From Branchiostoma floridae (taxonomy: Eukaryota > Chordata > Leptocardii > Amphioxiformes > Branchiostomatidae): DNA of 36,997 bases. The notes below the pieces were generated by a model. It had not been told where the DNA came from and did not search any database. It saw nothing but the letters and a program-made list of their open reading frames with translations. The stretch covers positions 33,632,605 through 33,669,601 of the forward strand of contig NC_049981.1 in assembly GCF_000003815.2 (NCBI RefSeq), given 5' to 3'. Position numbers and translations under genes: made by a program. Below are positions 27,201-36,997 of the stretch, one piece after another (position 1 is the stretch's first letter; each line of letters opens with the position of its first letter).

Positions 27201-30200
27201 TGCATGTCAGCTGTGAAGCCCTTCTCAGACCAGCGGGGCTTGTCGCCATTGTAGGACGTCTCCGGGTAGAAGCTCTCCAGAGCGGTCTCATGCAGCCAAG
27301 ACCAGAAGGTGAGAGGATCATTTACCTGTGGAGAAATAAAGCCTCCTTATTTTACTGTAGAAAAACATTGTCAGTAGATTCCCCATTTGTTACCAATACA
27401 CACTGCCCTTGGTACATTGAATCGATGTTCTGATCTGGAAGCTACAGTCAACACCACAAATGCAACGATTTAGCGATCTATCCTGCCGAATTCACCTCGT
27501 CCACAGACTGCAGGAAGGTGTTGGTTGTGCTCCGTGTCTGATGGAAACCCTCTGTGGTGTTGTGGTGTTCGCCAGCGATGCTGAGCACGAGCAGGAGGAA
27601 ACAGCAGAACCACGCGACGTCCCACACGGTTTCCCCAAATCTCCTGTCCCTGCGCTGCCTCCTTCGCGCTTGTTTGATGTTGGCAAGGGACGTCATGGAG
27701 AGTCTCTCCATCTTCCTCCGCGTGCGAAATGCATCGCCTGCAGGAAGCATGAAAAGGTCCGTGAAGTTGGACACAATTGCTCTGCATCGGTTAGAAAAGT
27801 GCAAACCACACCACCTGGCCAAACAAACCGAACAAGAAGGAGTGTCTGGAACTTGTGTCTACCTAGGAGCACAAAATAGCTTTCTTTCTCAATTTGATGC
27901 CGAACTTTCAAACAAGTGGTAACAAGTGTAACATGCATTGGCATAATACCGGTCATAAGCCTTATACCGGTCGATTAAAAATAGTGGAACTTAAAGAGAT
28001 CTACACATGCAACAATAGTTATTTCTGAGGTATGCACACTTCAGACATCTAGGTGTCCAATACATAATTTACAAAGCATCGATAACAATGCATTCGAAGA
28101 CAACAAGGCCAAAAGTTTTCAGGTCATTTTCGGGGCAGGCGAGCTCGTCGTGGGACAAACACACTGTCACGTTCATCGCCAGATTTGTAGATAATAATCA
28201 CATGTGCTCACGGCACAAGACGAGCATGATTCAACAGCAATCTTGAATTTCTTTTGGTGACCTACAACTCGTGTAAAAGTGTGAGGAACCGTTGCATTAT
28301 CGCCCGGATCTACGGCTGAATGGGTCAAATTGAACGTACGCCGCCATTTCCCGCCATTTTTAATGCTACGGCCAGCAGTAAAGTTTTACGTCATAGCGGT
28401 TGTGACGGACCAGAATTAAATGAAAATTCTTGTCAGTATACGCCCATTTTCTCATGACTTTTTGTATGCTCATGCAGATTTTTGTTTTGTGCAACTACTA
28501 ACAGGAAAGAAAGGAACAACAGAGGATGTATAAAGGTACATAGCGGCAGTTAATTGTGCCGTGTTTCGTTCGACCGGTATAGTGCACCCCCTTCCAACCA
28601 CGCGCCCGTTCTCCGTGCAATTCCGAGGTGTGTTCCAATTACGATATTATGTTTTAGCAGGACCAGAGAGACAAAATAATTTACACAGAAGAAGTGGCAA
28701 AGGTAAGCTGTAACAGCAACATGTAATTGGAGAAAATGATGCGTTAATCATTTGCCAAATTAGCATTGCTTGAGAAATTGCAGTAAACCGACCGGTATTA
28801 TGCCAATGGATGTTACAGGCCACGTGAACAGTAGTGCTGTTTTCTACAAACAGACATGTTAAAACTTACAGTTGAAGCCCGCCTCCCTTTGTGAAGACGC
28901 CGCGCTGGCTTCAATCGAAGCGGGGCCCCGCTTCTCCTCAAACATCTTCTCAGCGACCTGCGTCTTGCGCACGGAGGAAGCCAAGATGCTGAGGAGCAAT
29001 ATCTGTAAGATAAGAGCACTGGTCGTTTGGGTTCAGGAACATGTGGTTACGGTGGGAACGAGTGCTACCCAAGACTGCGTCCATGTGGCTTGTATGCAAA
29101 GTAATGATAGTGTTTAAGTTGATATCCTATACACAGAGCAGTCCTTACCTTCGCTGGTTGCATAAGGACCATGTCCACCAGAAAGGTGGTGAAGTAGGCA
29201 GACAGCCACCTCTCGGACTTCTCCTTGCCCCACTCCAGACTGTACAGCACGGTGAAGACAGCTGACCCCACGGCAGACAGCACCACCAGCACCCAGGCCA
29301 CGTACTTGCACCAGTGCGGCAGGCCCTTGGCTGGTTCTTGCTGCGTGGCCAGCTCAGCTGAAACACCCATCTCCACATCTCTGACCCGGGTGTCACCCTT
29401 GTTGCTGGGTCGGCTGTACTGGAACAGCAGGACTATGGCCATGATGACGGGAAGGCAGGTGAGGCTGGTCATGATTCCCGTGTAGACTCCATTCAGGGTG
29501 AAGGAGAACGGCCCCAGGCTGAAGCCCTGCACAACCTGGGTGTTTGTTTCATCTCCCAGCCACATGGCGCTGGCCACCATGGACATGAGGAGAAGACTCA
29601 GACAGCAGCCGAACCTCTCGCTTCGGGTGAACGTGCTACCTGGAAAGGAAACAAAACAGCGAAATTTTTATCAAATCAAGTTGTCCTTTACGATTAAGAA
29701 TTTAAAAAAAAAACAATACACTTGATTAAGTACAACCAACAAGAGACATTCATCCAACATAACGAATGCTGTGTCAATGAAATGTCAGACATATCTTGTA
29801 AAAATATTTCCCTAAGATCATCCAAGGTAAGGATAATGTGTTGCTTAAAGAATCTAAAGCAATGTTACCTTCAGGCATGATAGCGACGGACAGGAAGAGG
29901 TGTTCCTCTGCCAGATTGCTCCGCAGACTTGCCGGAAACAGGAACCCGATGGATCGCAGGTCCTCCTCAGAGGCGACAGGAAAGGTCTTCACCACCTGCC
30001 CGTCCCCGCAGTCGGCTGCCAGCCACTCTCCGCAGAAGAAATAGGACCTGTAGTTGTGAAAGAGGGAAAAAGAAATATAATTCTTATAGCTGCCATAGCA
30101 ACTGGAGCTGGAATAACTAAAAAAAATTTTGCCAAGCTGTTCAATATAGATTTTCCCCTAACCCAGTACGTGGTATCTGCCAGTAAATGTAGAAGACTAA

Positions 30201-33200
30201 CATAGAAACCGGATGTACATGTACTATGTATGTATGAAATTGCACACATTGTACAATTCCGAAACATAATCTCTCTTGATCAAGGTCAAATACATTTCAT
30301 GATTCCTACAGTTCAGAGATGTTTGATTATACATGTACAGTTTCAGCCTCCCGCAATAACTGGAAGTGTTTCACGGCAGATCCTGATTAAACAGTTTTTT
30401 TTTAAATGGTTATGATGGGATGGATCTCTACAGACACGGAAAGCTGAACCAACTCACAGTTTGCCTGTGTTGAGATCCTCCACTGCTGCTCTATCCACGT
30501 GCCACGATGCACGGCCCCCCTCCCCACTGTTGTCATGCATGAGCTGCAGCTGCTCCACGTTACCCAGCTGTTCTGCTGTGCTGAAGGTCAGCGTCACCTG
30601 GCTGCCTCGGGTAAAGACCTATTATAGTAAACAGAAACTCCACTTGTTAGGACCTGCCATGAACAATGTACTCAGAAACATCTTCAGGCAAAGTTGGGTG
30701 ATGAAATGATATTGGAGTTGAGCGGATGTCCTAACCTTCTCTGCGATGTTGACCAGTCTCACATCAGAGTTTGCTTCACCTCCGACCAGCTTGAAGGCGA
30801 CGGTGGACTCTGTCCCAGCATGCCTAGCTGCACCTGTCCAGATGAGCAGGCGGTACAGGTAGCCGTTCTGAAGGTCGTCCAACCTTACAGTGTGATGTAA
30901 CTGTAACAAAGTGTGAAGATATAGAACATGAAGCATGAACACATACGTGTGCATACTAAGCCAAACCTCTCACAGATACAATATTACAGCCTTACTGAAG
31001 CTGAACACATTGTCCATACTGCAGGTATGTTGCAAATATACATGGTGGTTAAATTAGTTCATAACGAAAAAGTTTTTTCAATCTTTCAATTGCACCTCCC
31101 ATCCCGGTCTGTTAGTCATTGGCTAGTTGGGCAGCCCGGGCTGTTTGGCTTTCACTGTCAAACTAATCATCATCATTAGTCAAACTAATGACCAAATGAA
31201 ACATGCTGTTTACGGCTTAGGGAGAAGAGATGCCCCTACATTGAGTGTTGCCCAGCAGTCGTCCGTGTGGCAACAGTAAAAATTTTAATGACTACAAATA
31301 ACTATTACTCATCGTCACTTGCACTGGCATCAGATCTGATTGATCGATGACGCCTGCTTACCTCCCTTTTTCCTCCTCGCTCGGCAATCTTCATCAGGGC
31401 TGATGTGAGCGAGTACAGACAGAGCGCCACGAGGACGGTGGTCACAACGGCGCCGTTGTCCACCAAATCACTGAAATCCAACCGCCCGAAGTCGAGCGTG
31501 TTCGGCGGTGTGGCGAAGTCGCTTCCGAAGGCCGTCAGATGGTTGCAGTGGCAGACGGTGCTGGTAATGGTGGACTGCTCGCTTATCTGTGGAGAGCAGG
31601 AAAGAAACATGTAAAAGTTATCACATTTTTCTAACCCATTCGATTGTGGGGTGATGTGGGGTTGCGGGTCGAGGATTTAAAGAACGCTATGGGGACAGAG
31701 ACGCCTGGAAGGAGAGGGTGGACTTGGTCTGGGCAAGCACCCACCGATGATGATGATGATCATCATCAAAACGAGCCAGTTTTCACATACAGATGACGTT
31801 TACACATACAGATGATGTTTACACATACATTTTTCTGCTGCCGTACATCTATGACACCTTTGTAAGTGTTGAATTATTTAGCATTTGGTATTTTCGTTCT
31901 GGATGATAAAGTAAGTGGAGTCTGTACCCACCGTGCAGCCGTCCGTCCTCCAGTCTTCCTGGGTCTCGCTCCAGTAGACGCAGTTCAGACGGGCCCACTG
32001 GATCTGGTAGGAGTACGGGTAACTGGTGTGTGACTCCTTCCTGTCAGCTTGTTTATCAATACCACACTCGGTCACTGGTCCTGAAAAACAAGACGTTCAT
32101 AACAGACCTGAAAATTGCCCAAGCATCACGACAATGCAAAGTGGGCCATCAAAATAAGACAAAGCTGTTTCACATGGAAACAATGAAACACGCTGACGTT
32201 CGGAATTCCCAGAAACATTTTTAAATGTCATACTTCTGATTCACAGCAAAAGAAAAAAATATCGTCAGACATAGTTTACTGATATCATGAATGTCAAGCC
32301 GTATTCATCTGGCACACATTCGCCTCTTTCGAACGTTAGCGTGTTTGATTTCAAACATTTCAGTGTTTGTAGCATTAAGGTGCACCCTCACTGCACTTGC
32401 GTCAAGCTTGCGTCATTGAGGAGTTCGAGAGATGCTCAACTAATTTAAGAAATAACGAACGAATTTTCTTACTTTTTGTCTATTTTGTCGTCTTCTAAGT
32501 CATACTTGTACGCATTACGCAATATCTAGATTATAGAAAAAAATCGGAGAAAATAACATAACAGTGATGCAGTGAACGAACCCCGCAGTGACGCAGTGCA
32601 GTGAGAGTGCAACTTTAGGTAACGGGTGAACTACTCACCACGTACTTGGACCCTGATGTAGTAATCCACAGGACGATCCTCTCCCGGGATGAACATTGTT
32701 GCCGCTGTCTTCCCGGTGTCTTCATCGACACTCAGAGTTTTCATCAAGGCACACTGCTCGGGTAGGACGTACGTCTCCGTGGACACGTTGTAGTTTTGGT
32801 CGCCAGGGCGGCCGCCGTACCTGCCCCACACGCCGTACACCACGCTTGTGTTCAGCGGGGTGATTGTGACCAGGAATCCTTCTGCGGTGCTGTTGAGGTT
32901 CAGCAGATGGTAGCTCGAACTTTGGTTTCCCGGAGCAGGGAAGGTGATGGTAGTCGTCGCCGGTTTGTGTCCGGGGCTGCCCGGAATGGTGATGTTGAAG
33001 TCTTCAGTCAGGTTGTTGAAGGCCACGGGGATGTCGTTCTGCAGAAGTGACAGTTCCATGACAGACGAACGTACCTGGTACTCCCCGCGCCCCCAGGTTA
33101 GTGGGTTCTGTTGGAACTGCGTCAGCTGAAAGATGAAGAATTAAACGGTTACCTTATGTAACATTTTGTTACAAGTTTCCAGTTTTATTCTGTCCTTTAC

Positions 33201-36200
33201 GGATTCTCGTGAAAAACAACTCTACTACTAAGTTCAGTAATGAGGCATTCTGTAACATTCCTAACGAAAACTGCCTATTGTATAAACAGACAATAGCTTA
33301 CAGTAAATCAGAAATTTAGTAAAAAAATATTGCAATGGAAAGACAGACAAAAGCCATCTTCATATTCAAAGCGATGACAAGGGTTCAACATTGACATAAT
33401 CACACAGGTATACAGGAGGAAAGACAGGGTCGTTGAAAGCCAGGACACAGCATGGCACGTACCCTTATAGCGACGTTGTGTGGTGTGTAGTCCCCGAACA
33501 GCGCTGATTTAGATGGAACATGGAAGGAAAGACTCGTACCCTTATAGCGACGTTGTGCGGTGTATAGTCCCAGAACAGCGCTACTTTAGACGGAACATAG
33601 AAGGAAAGACACGTACCCTTATAGCGACGTTGTGCGGTGTATAGTCGCCGAACAGCGCTACTTTAGACGGAACATAGAAGGAAAGACACGTACCCTTATA
33701 GCGACGTTGTGCGGTGTATAGTCCCCGAACAGCGCTACTTTAGACGGAACATGGAAGGAAAGACCCGTACCCTTATAGCGACGTTGTGCGGTGTATAGTC
33801 GCCGAACAGCGCTACTTTAGACGGAACATGGAAGGAAAGACACGTACCCTTATAGCGACGTTGTGCGGTGTATAGTCGCCGAACAGCGCTACTTTAGACG
33901 GAACATGGAAGGAAAGACCCGTACCCTTATAGCGACGTTGTGCGGTGTATAGTCGCCGAACAGCGCTACTTTAGACGGAACATGGAAGGAAAGACACGTA
34001 CCCTTATAGCGACGTTGTGCGGTGTATTGTCCCCGAACAGCGCTACTTTAGACGGAACATGGAAGGAAAGACTCGTACCCTTATAGCGACGCTGTGCGGT
34101 GTATAGTCGCCGAACAGCGCTACTTTAGACGGAACATGGAAGGAAAGACACGTACCTTTATAGCGACGTTGTGCGGTGTATAGTCGCCGAACAGCGCTAC
34201 TTTAGACGGAACATGGAAGGAAAGACACGTACCCTTATAGCGACGTTGTGCGGTGTATAGTCGCCGAACAGCGCTACTTTAGACGGAACATGGAAGGAAA
34301 GACACGTACCCTTATAGCGACGTTGTGCGGTGTATAGTCGCCGAACAGCGCTACTTTAGACGGAACATGGAAGGAAAGACTCGTACCCTTATAGCGACGT
34401 TGTGCGGTGTATAGTCGCCGAACAGCGCTGATTTAGACGGAACACGGAAGGAAAGACACGTACCCTTATAGCGACGTTGTGCGGTGTATAGTCCCCGAAC
34501 AGCGCTACTTTAGACGGAACATGGAAGGAAAGACACGTACCCTTATAGCGACGTTGTGCGGTGTATAGTCCCCAAACAGCGCTGATTTAGACGGAACACG
34601 GAAGCTCCCACTCTCCGTCTGCATGACCTGGCCGCCGAACTGGCCACCCCAGACCCTCTGCGCACGGAGAGCCACACCGCCCCTCTCGATGGTGACCGGC
34701 GGGCCGCCCGGCCTCATGGCGCCGAGGATGGCGTCCAACAGACCATCCAGGACCCGGCGACTTTCCTGGACAATGCTTCGTCTCTGTAAGCAAACGTTCA
34801 GACATTATGAGCTACTCTCGCTCAGATGATCCAAGTCTTTAATGGGACTTTATACAATACGGTGGACTCCATAGTTACCTTCGCCAGAAGGTTATGTTTT
34901 GAGCGTGTTTGTATGTCTGTGTGTCTGTCTGTGTGTGTCTGTCTGTGTGTCGCCAGCATAACTCGAGAAGCAATGGATAGATCATGGTGATATTTGGTAG
35001 GTGGGCAGGGTTCAGGAAAACGAAGGTCAAGTTTGATAGTGACTCCCCTAGCAGCTTCCTAAGGTACTGCAACAAAACAATTTTTACAAACTATGCAAAT
35101 CAGGACAAAATGAAAAAAAATATATTATTAAATACTTCACTCGAAAAGATTGAAACCATTTGGCGAAGGTATGAGGTCGTGGACCTCTAGTTAATGATAC
35201 GTTTCTTAACAACACGATTGTTTAACTTGAATCAAACACTAAAAAGCAAAAGGCATGGGGAAAAGGCAAAATAGCCCATTTTAAAGGAACAGGTAGGTAA
35301 GTACCACGTATCAGGGTATGTTGTCTCTGAAGTGTCACATGCTCCTCAGCCAACATTGTAACCAAAGGTATTCATGTAACGTTACATACTTGAGATTGAC
35401 TTTTTGTTCACACATGAGTAAATATCAAGATATGAATTCAGAAGTACAATATATCATTAGGTCATTTATGTCACGATCCAGGGTGAAAAAATCAAATTGA
35501 CAAAAAAAATCAACAGCCGCATGTTGAGGTAAGGTTTAGCATTTTTCACAGAATGGTTATATAATAATGACTATTAGTTACCTTAGCTAAGTTTTCCTGT
35601 TCCTTTTCGTCAGCCTTTTCAAGGCGCTCCTTTGGAGACAGACTTTGGTCTTCCTCGAGATTCGCATCGACCGCTCCTGCATCTCTCTCTGGTTCCTCTA
35701 GCAGAGAACCAACGGACTCCACCAGAGCTACAGTGGAACAGAATAAAGTGTACCTCTCTTCGTGTTATGTGTCTATGTTTGTTACATGCCATGAAACATG
35801 GAAAACGCATAGTTTACATATGTTTCTTGTGGATGAATAAACAACTTACTATAAGAAAGTGGGTTTTGTGACTGATGGACATGACATGGTACTCACATCC
35901 TCCCACAGACTGGACAGTGGCCGGGTCAGACATGTCCAGTTTGTCCAGGTTGCTGGCGATGGACATCAGAACGCCCACTGCCAGGTCCTATTGGAAATAA
36001 ATGTTTGTTTTTAAGTTAAAGCAAGATTTAAAAGGTAACACTTTTGCTGCTCAACGAGCACCTACACTGTATGCAAACATGCTGGGCAGATTTCCGCTGA
36101 TAGAAAAAGAATCAAAATGCATTTGTGATGACAAATAAGTTGATAAGAAACCTTTGCAGAATGAAATGTGAGTGTTCAGCACATTCAAGCATCCGAAAAT

Positions 36201-36576
36201 GTTTAACAGCCATTTACATGTACATGACGTGCCAAACCTCCATCATGCTGCGGATGTTAACATTGAAAAAGCTTCGAATTCACAAACACAATCCCACAAC
36301 TAAGTCAACGACTCATGAAGACTCAAAACAAGATAACTAAATACAGAACCAGACAATCAGAGAAAGATATTTTTGCACAGGACAGATATGAGTAGTCATT
36401 TCGTAGTCGAGCAGTTCAGCTTTGTAAAAAACATCCCATCAGCCATCGTTACCTTATCCTCCTGTGGAAGGCCCGGGCAGGACTTAATGACAAGTGATGC
36501 TAACTCAGAGATCATTTGCACCTGCTGTGCCGTCTGGGTCCGACCAGTTTCAGACGCCAATGTTTGGATTGCCTTC
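24174..36576 (-). CDS. Polycystin-1-like protein (3' part of gene, 18 exons)
   Basis: A multi-pass membrane protein of the polycystin-1 family (PKD1, PKD1L1-3, PKDREJ relatives). Exons, 5' to 3' on the minus strand: 36576-36453, 35987-35897, 35727-35582, 34783-34541, 33125-32639, 32080-31932, 31586-31362, 30900-30736, 30618-30458, 30047-29869, 29639-29149, 29002-28870, 27737-27496, 27325-27151, 26236-25559, 25418-25166, 24914-24637, 24274-24174. All phases agree, giving 1439 residues to TAA at 24174-24176. It includes a GPS site, PLAT domain, 11 expected helices, polycystin domain and pore segment. Upstream exons (PKD, REJ or lectin domains in relatives) lie beyond the window. Relatives act in mechano- or chemosensation with PKD2-type partners. 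The exact paralogue is undecided, with PKD1L2-like my first guess. A possible polyadenylation signal is at 23748-23753. Confidence 0.9.
24637..25418 (-). CDS. Exons 25166-25418 and 24637-24914: helices 9-11 and pore segment
   Basis: It reads VYGWFLAFLAFVNMMKFLRL (S4-S5 like), EFSSFMFHFFFWMSAFGVYA, then SFSTLFQMSLGNFYYYQLRE (pore helix and filter-like SLGNF), then ILGPIFFFAFISIIFLVLMN and IAMAIIDSALPDVR. This parallels PKD2, where the filter is LGD and the last helix begins LGPIYF. It therefore looks more channel-like than human PKD1. Phases are 1-2 and 2-1. Confidence 0.92.
25020..25115 (+). mobile_element. LINE 3' end fragment with (TAAG)n tail
   Basis: The frame MEDRESWRASWRAISSLVRA...ARPK stop is followed by taagtaagtaag. 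It lies in a polycystin intron in antisense orientation to the gene. Confidence 0.6.
25559..27737 (-). CDS. Exons 27496-27737, 27151-27325, 25559-26236: helix 6, polycystin (TOP) domain, helices 7-8
   Basis: A basic cytoplasmic stretch IKQARRRQRRDRRFGETVWD precedes helix WFCCFLLLVLSI. The extracellular TOP domain includes NDPLTFWSWLHETALESFY, YGVTTHYWGDGFGLHLG, ANRWIDKRTRVIFLEAMLYN and GNVDLFTSLTVVFEFSETAG. Then come helices YIYVLLEIIYVIILLYTLW and WNIVEIFNFFLAFVVIALYG. WID-x-TR-V-F-E-x-x-LYN-x-NV is the polycystin signature. Phases are 1-0, 0-1 and 1-1. Confidence 0.92.
26480..26574 (-). mobile_element. LINE 3' end fragment (degenerate reverse-transcriptase C-terminus)
   Basis: The minus-strand frame ends VKWRALSSLVRSGARQK stop, followed by a GTAAGTAA-like tail. 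It resembles SWRAISSLVRAGARPK at 25020-25115. The two are likely 5'-truncated copies of one LINE family. Confidence 0.6.
26575..26865. repeat. 27-bp tandem array x ~10
   Basis: Unit ggttcggaaggagatagcgg followed by gaacact, with 1-bp length variants. It is intronic between the exons at 27151 and 26236. Because 27 is a multiple of three, three minus-strand frames look open, but they have no splice context. Confidence 0.95.
27927..28817. mobile_element. ~891-bp element with 28-bp terminal inverted repeats
   Basis: 27927-27954 and 28790-28817 are inverted copies with one mismatch, containing cattggcataataccggt and its complement. Further ACCGGT motifs occur inside both ends. There is no long ORF, so it is probably a non-autonomous DNA transposon. 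No target duplication was resolved. It lies in a polycystin intron. Confidence 0.75.
28870..29639 (-). CDS. Exons 29149-29639 and 28870-29002: transmembrane helices 2-5
   Basis: It starts STFTRSERFGCCLSLLLMSM (the family motif before helix 2). Further helices are GIMTSLTCLPVIMAIVLLFQ, YVAWVLVVLSAVGSAVFTVL, and SAYFTTFLVDMVLMQPAK running into ILLLSILASSV of the next exon. A cytoplasmic loop RPSNKGDTRVRDVEMG separates two helices. Phases are 1-0 and 0-1. Confidence 0.9.
29869..30900 (-). CDS. Exons 30736-30900, 30458-30618, 29869-30047: PLAT/LH2 domain and following linker
   Basis: It reads YLYRLLIWTGAARHAGTEST, VAFKLVGGEANSDVRLV, VFTRGSQVTLTFSTAEQLGN, LQLMHDNSGEGGRASWHVDR, then YFFCGEWLAADCGDG. 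The HDNSG and final W-L after a Cys are hallmarks of the polycystin PLAT domain, a cytoplasmic lipid- and protein-binding beta sandwich after the first helix. Phases are 0-0, 0-2 and 2-1. Confidence 0.9.
31362..31586 (-). CDS. Exon: GPS cleavage site and first transmembrane helix
   Basis: A 75-codon phase 0-0 exon: ISEQSTITSTVCHCNHLTAF, then FATPPNTLDFGRLDF and helix GAVVTTVLVALCLYSLTSAL. The CHCNHLT motif (residues about 425-431 of the visible protein) has the HL/T triad needed for autoproteolysis in polycystins and adhesion GPCRs. The donor gtaagc follows KRE; reading on would give a false stop after SASDDE. Confidence 0.9.
31932..33125 (-). CDS. Exons 32639-33125 and 31932-32080: GAIN-like domain and first half of the GPS
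   Basis: It reads LTQFQQNPLTWGRGEYQVRS, LSLLQNDIPVAFNNLTEDFN, a block with several N-glycosylation sequons (NLT, NIT, NQS, NST, NTS, NVS), then YYIRVQVRG, and in the next exon RLNCVYWSETQEDWRTDGCT. CVYW...W...GC is the first half of the GPS motif. Phases are 0-1 and 1-0. Confidence 0.85.
32377..32615. mobile_element. MITE family B, copy 2
   Basis: Same ends and core as 11442-11688 but inverted: its centre reads cttactttttgtctattttg, the complement of copy 1. It is intronic in the polycystin gene. Confidence 0.85.
33458..34610. repeat. 77-bp tandem array x 15 containing an exon end and 5' splice site
   Basis: The word acccttatag recurs every 77 bp exactly, from 33461 to 34539 (15 times). On the minus strand each unit carries the last ~57 nt of exon 34541-34783 (coding SALFGDYTPHNVAIR), the donor gtacgt and a pyrimidine-rich tail tgtctttccttcc. 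Only the first unit belongs to the real exon; the other 14 fill the intron. Confidence 0.95.
34541..36576 (-). CDS. Exons 36453-36576, 35897-35987, 35582-35727, 34541-34783: extracellular region before the GAIN domain
   Basis: Helical, weakly conserved sequence typical of the stretch between the REJ and GPS regions. It reads TAQQVQMISELASLVIKS, DLAVGVLMSIASNLDKLDMS, an acidic segment ESVGSLLEEPERDAGAVDA, RRSIVQESRRVLDGLLDAIL, then a beta-rich part ERGGVALRAQRVWG and GSFRVPSKSALFGDYTPHN, ending AIR. Phases are 2-0, 0-1, 1-0 and 0-0. The third exon is readable in only one frame, and that frame matches the split codon of the second. The last exon's donor (gtacgt, 34540-34535) is tandemly copied downstream. 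Confidence 0.8.
34876..35171. mobile_element. Interspersed foldback element, family C, copy 2
   Basis: An ~296-bp element with 11-bp inverted ends taccttcgcca. It holds gaaggttatgttttgagcg, a TGTCTG run and ctcccctagcagcttcctaa. The last block and the GGTTAT block recur, in reverse, at 1-180. Confidence 0.75.
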
Positions 36577-36805
36577 CTGCACATCTACATGTACAACAAT
36601 GGATAACAAGATTGAACACCTTTGTTCCTTCTCCATATTTCCGAACTCCGTTGTCCAAACACCATATTTAATTCTCAAGTTTCCACGAAAAAGAAACAGA
36701 TTTCCAGACTGTTTTCCGAATATCTTCATTGATTTATGTATTACTTGATTTGGCTGTTCAGCACACACAGCCAGGGCTGCCCAACTGGCCCGTAGCTATT
36801 ACGGA

Positions 36806-36958
36806 TAGTCTCCAAGCAGACCCTACGGTGCCTAAAGATGGTATCAAAGGTGACAAAGGAGCATAGCCTCCGGTGCCCGTTTGACTCTCTTTGGCCGTCT
36901 ATACTCCTTTGCCAGCTTTGATACTATCTTAAGGCACGTAAGGTCTGCTCGAAGACTA
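36806..36958. mobile_element. hAT-like MITE, family A, copy 2
   Basis: It begins tagtctccaagcagacccta and ends with the inverted gtctgctcgaagacta. The 8-bp flanks attacgga and attgcaaa agree only in part, as expected for an old insertion. Confidence 0.85.
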
Positions 36959-36977
36959 ATTGCAAAGTGCTTGTCTA

Positions 36978-36997
36978 TCAATCTCCAAGCAGATCCT
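36978..36997. mobile_element. hAT-like MITE, family A, further copy cut by the window end
   Basis: The last bases, aatctccaagcagatcct, are the family A terminus. The rest is outside. Confidence 0.75.

Noticed and set aside
31305-31361. C-terminal extension SRRHRSIRSDASASDDE and stop
   Set aside because: It lies behind a good donor (gtaagc), and the PLAT exon at 30900 continues in phase, so this is intron read-through.
34505-34738. Reading on past the exon end at 34541 into the 77-bp array
   Set aside because: The frame stops in the second unit, while splicing at 34540 to 33125 keeps the frame.

Overview
This is eukaryotic genomic DNA, most likely from a lancelet (Branchiostoma-like invertebrate chordate). 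The reasons are short exons with consensus GT/AG borders and matching phases, shuffled extracellular domains (FN3, half-EGF, discoidin, ZP), a polycystin-1-type gene, and dense MITEs and satellites. The species is an inference. Two multi-exon genes converge towards the middle of the window, with about 10 kb of repeat DNA and one intronless ORF between them.

Region 1 (1-12130, + strand). This is the 3' part of a membrane protein gene. I could join 19 exons with consistent phases, giving about 1197 residues. The order is FN3, half-EGF, discoidin (F5/8 C), FN3, FN3, half-EGF, FN3 x3, a complete 10-cysteine ZP domain, a linker that repeats a furin-like RVRR motif five times, one transmembrane helix and a short cytoplasmic tail. 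The 5' end lies before the window, and a decayed discoidin exon at 307-378 shows that the gene grew by cassette duplication.

Region 2 (12131-22390). I see no convincing gene. It holds a 30-bp-arm hairpin leading into a 55-bp tandem array, about 2.2 kb of AT-rich degenerate satellite, a 12-bp array, microsatellites, an assembly gap of 100 N (19841-19940), a tRNA-like relic and a 61-bp satellite.

Region 3 (22391-24141, - strand). An intronless 355-residue ORF encodes a Ulp1/SENP-type C48 cysteine protease domain plus a C-terminal PHD finger, of a kind often linked to transposons. Its 5' end is duplicated upstream, and a hammerhead-like element flanked by 78-bp direct repeats follows.

Region 4 (24174-36576, - strand). 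This is the 3' part of a polycystin-1-like gene. I joined 18 exons with consistent phases, giving 1439 residues to the stop. It covers the pre-GPS (GAIN-like) region, an intact GPS site (HL/T), the first membrane helix, a PLAT domain, the remaining helices, a polycystin (TOP) domain, a channel-like pore segment and a short C-terminal helix. One intron contains 14 extra tandem copies of the preceding exon end together with its 5' splice site.

The two genes are probably unrelated in function beyond both encoding cell-surface proteins. They share mobile elements: one MITE family has a copy in an intron of each gene, in opposite orientation.
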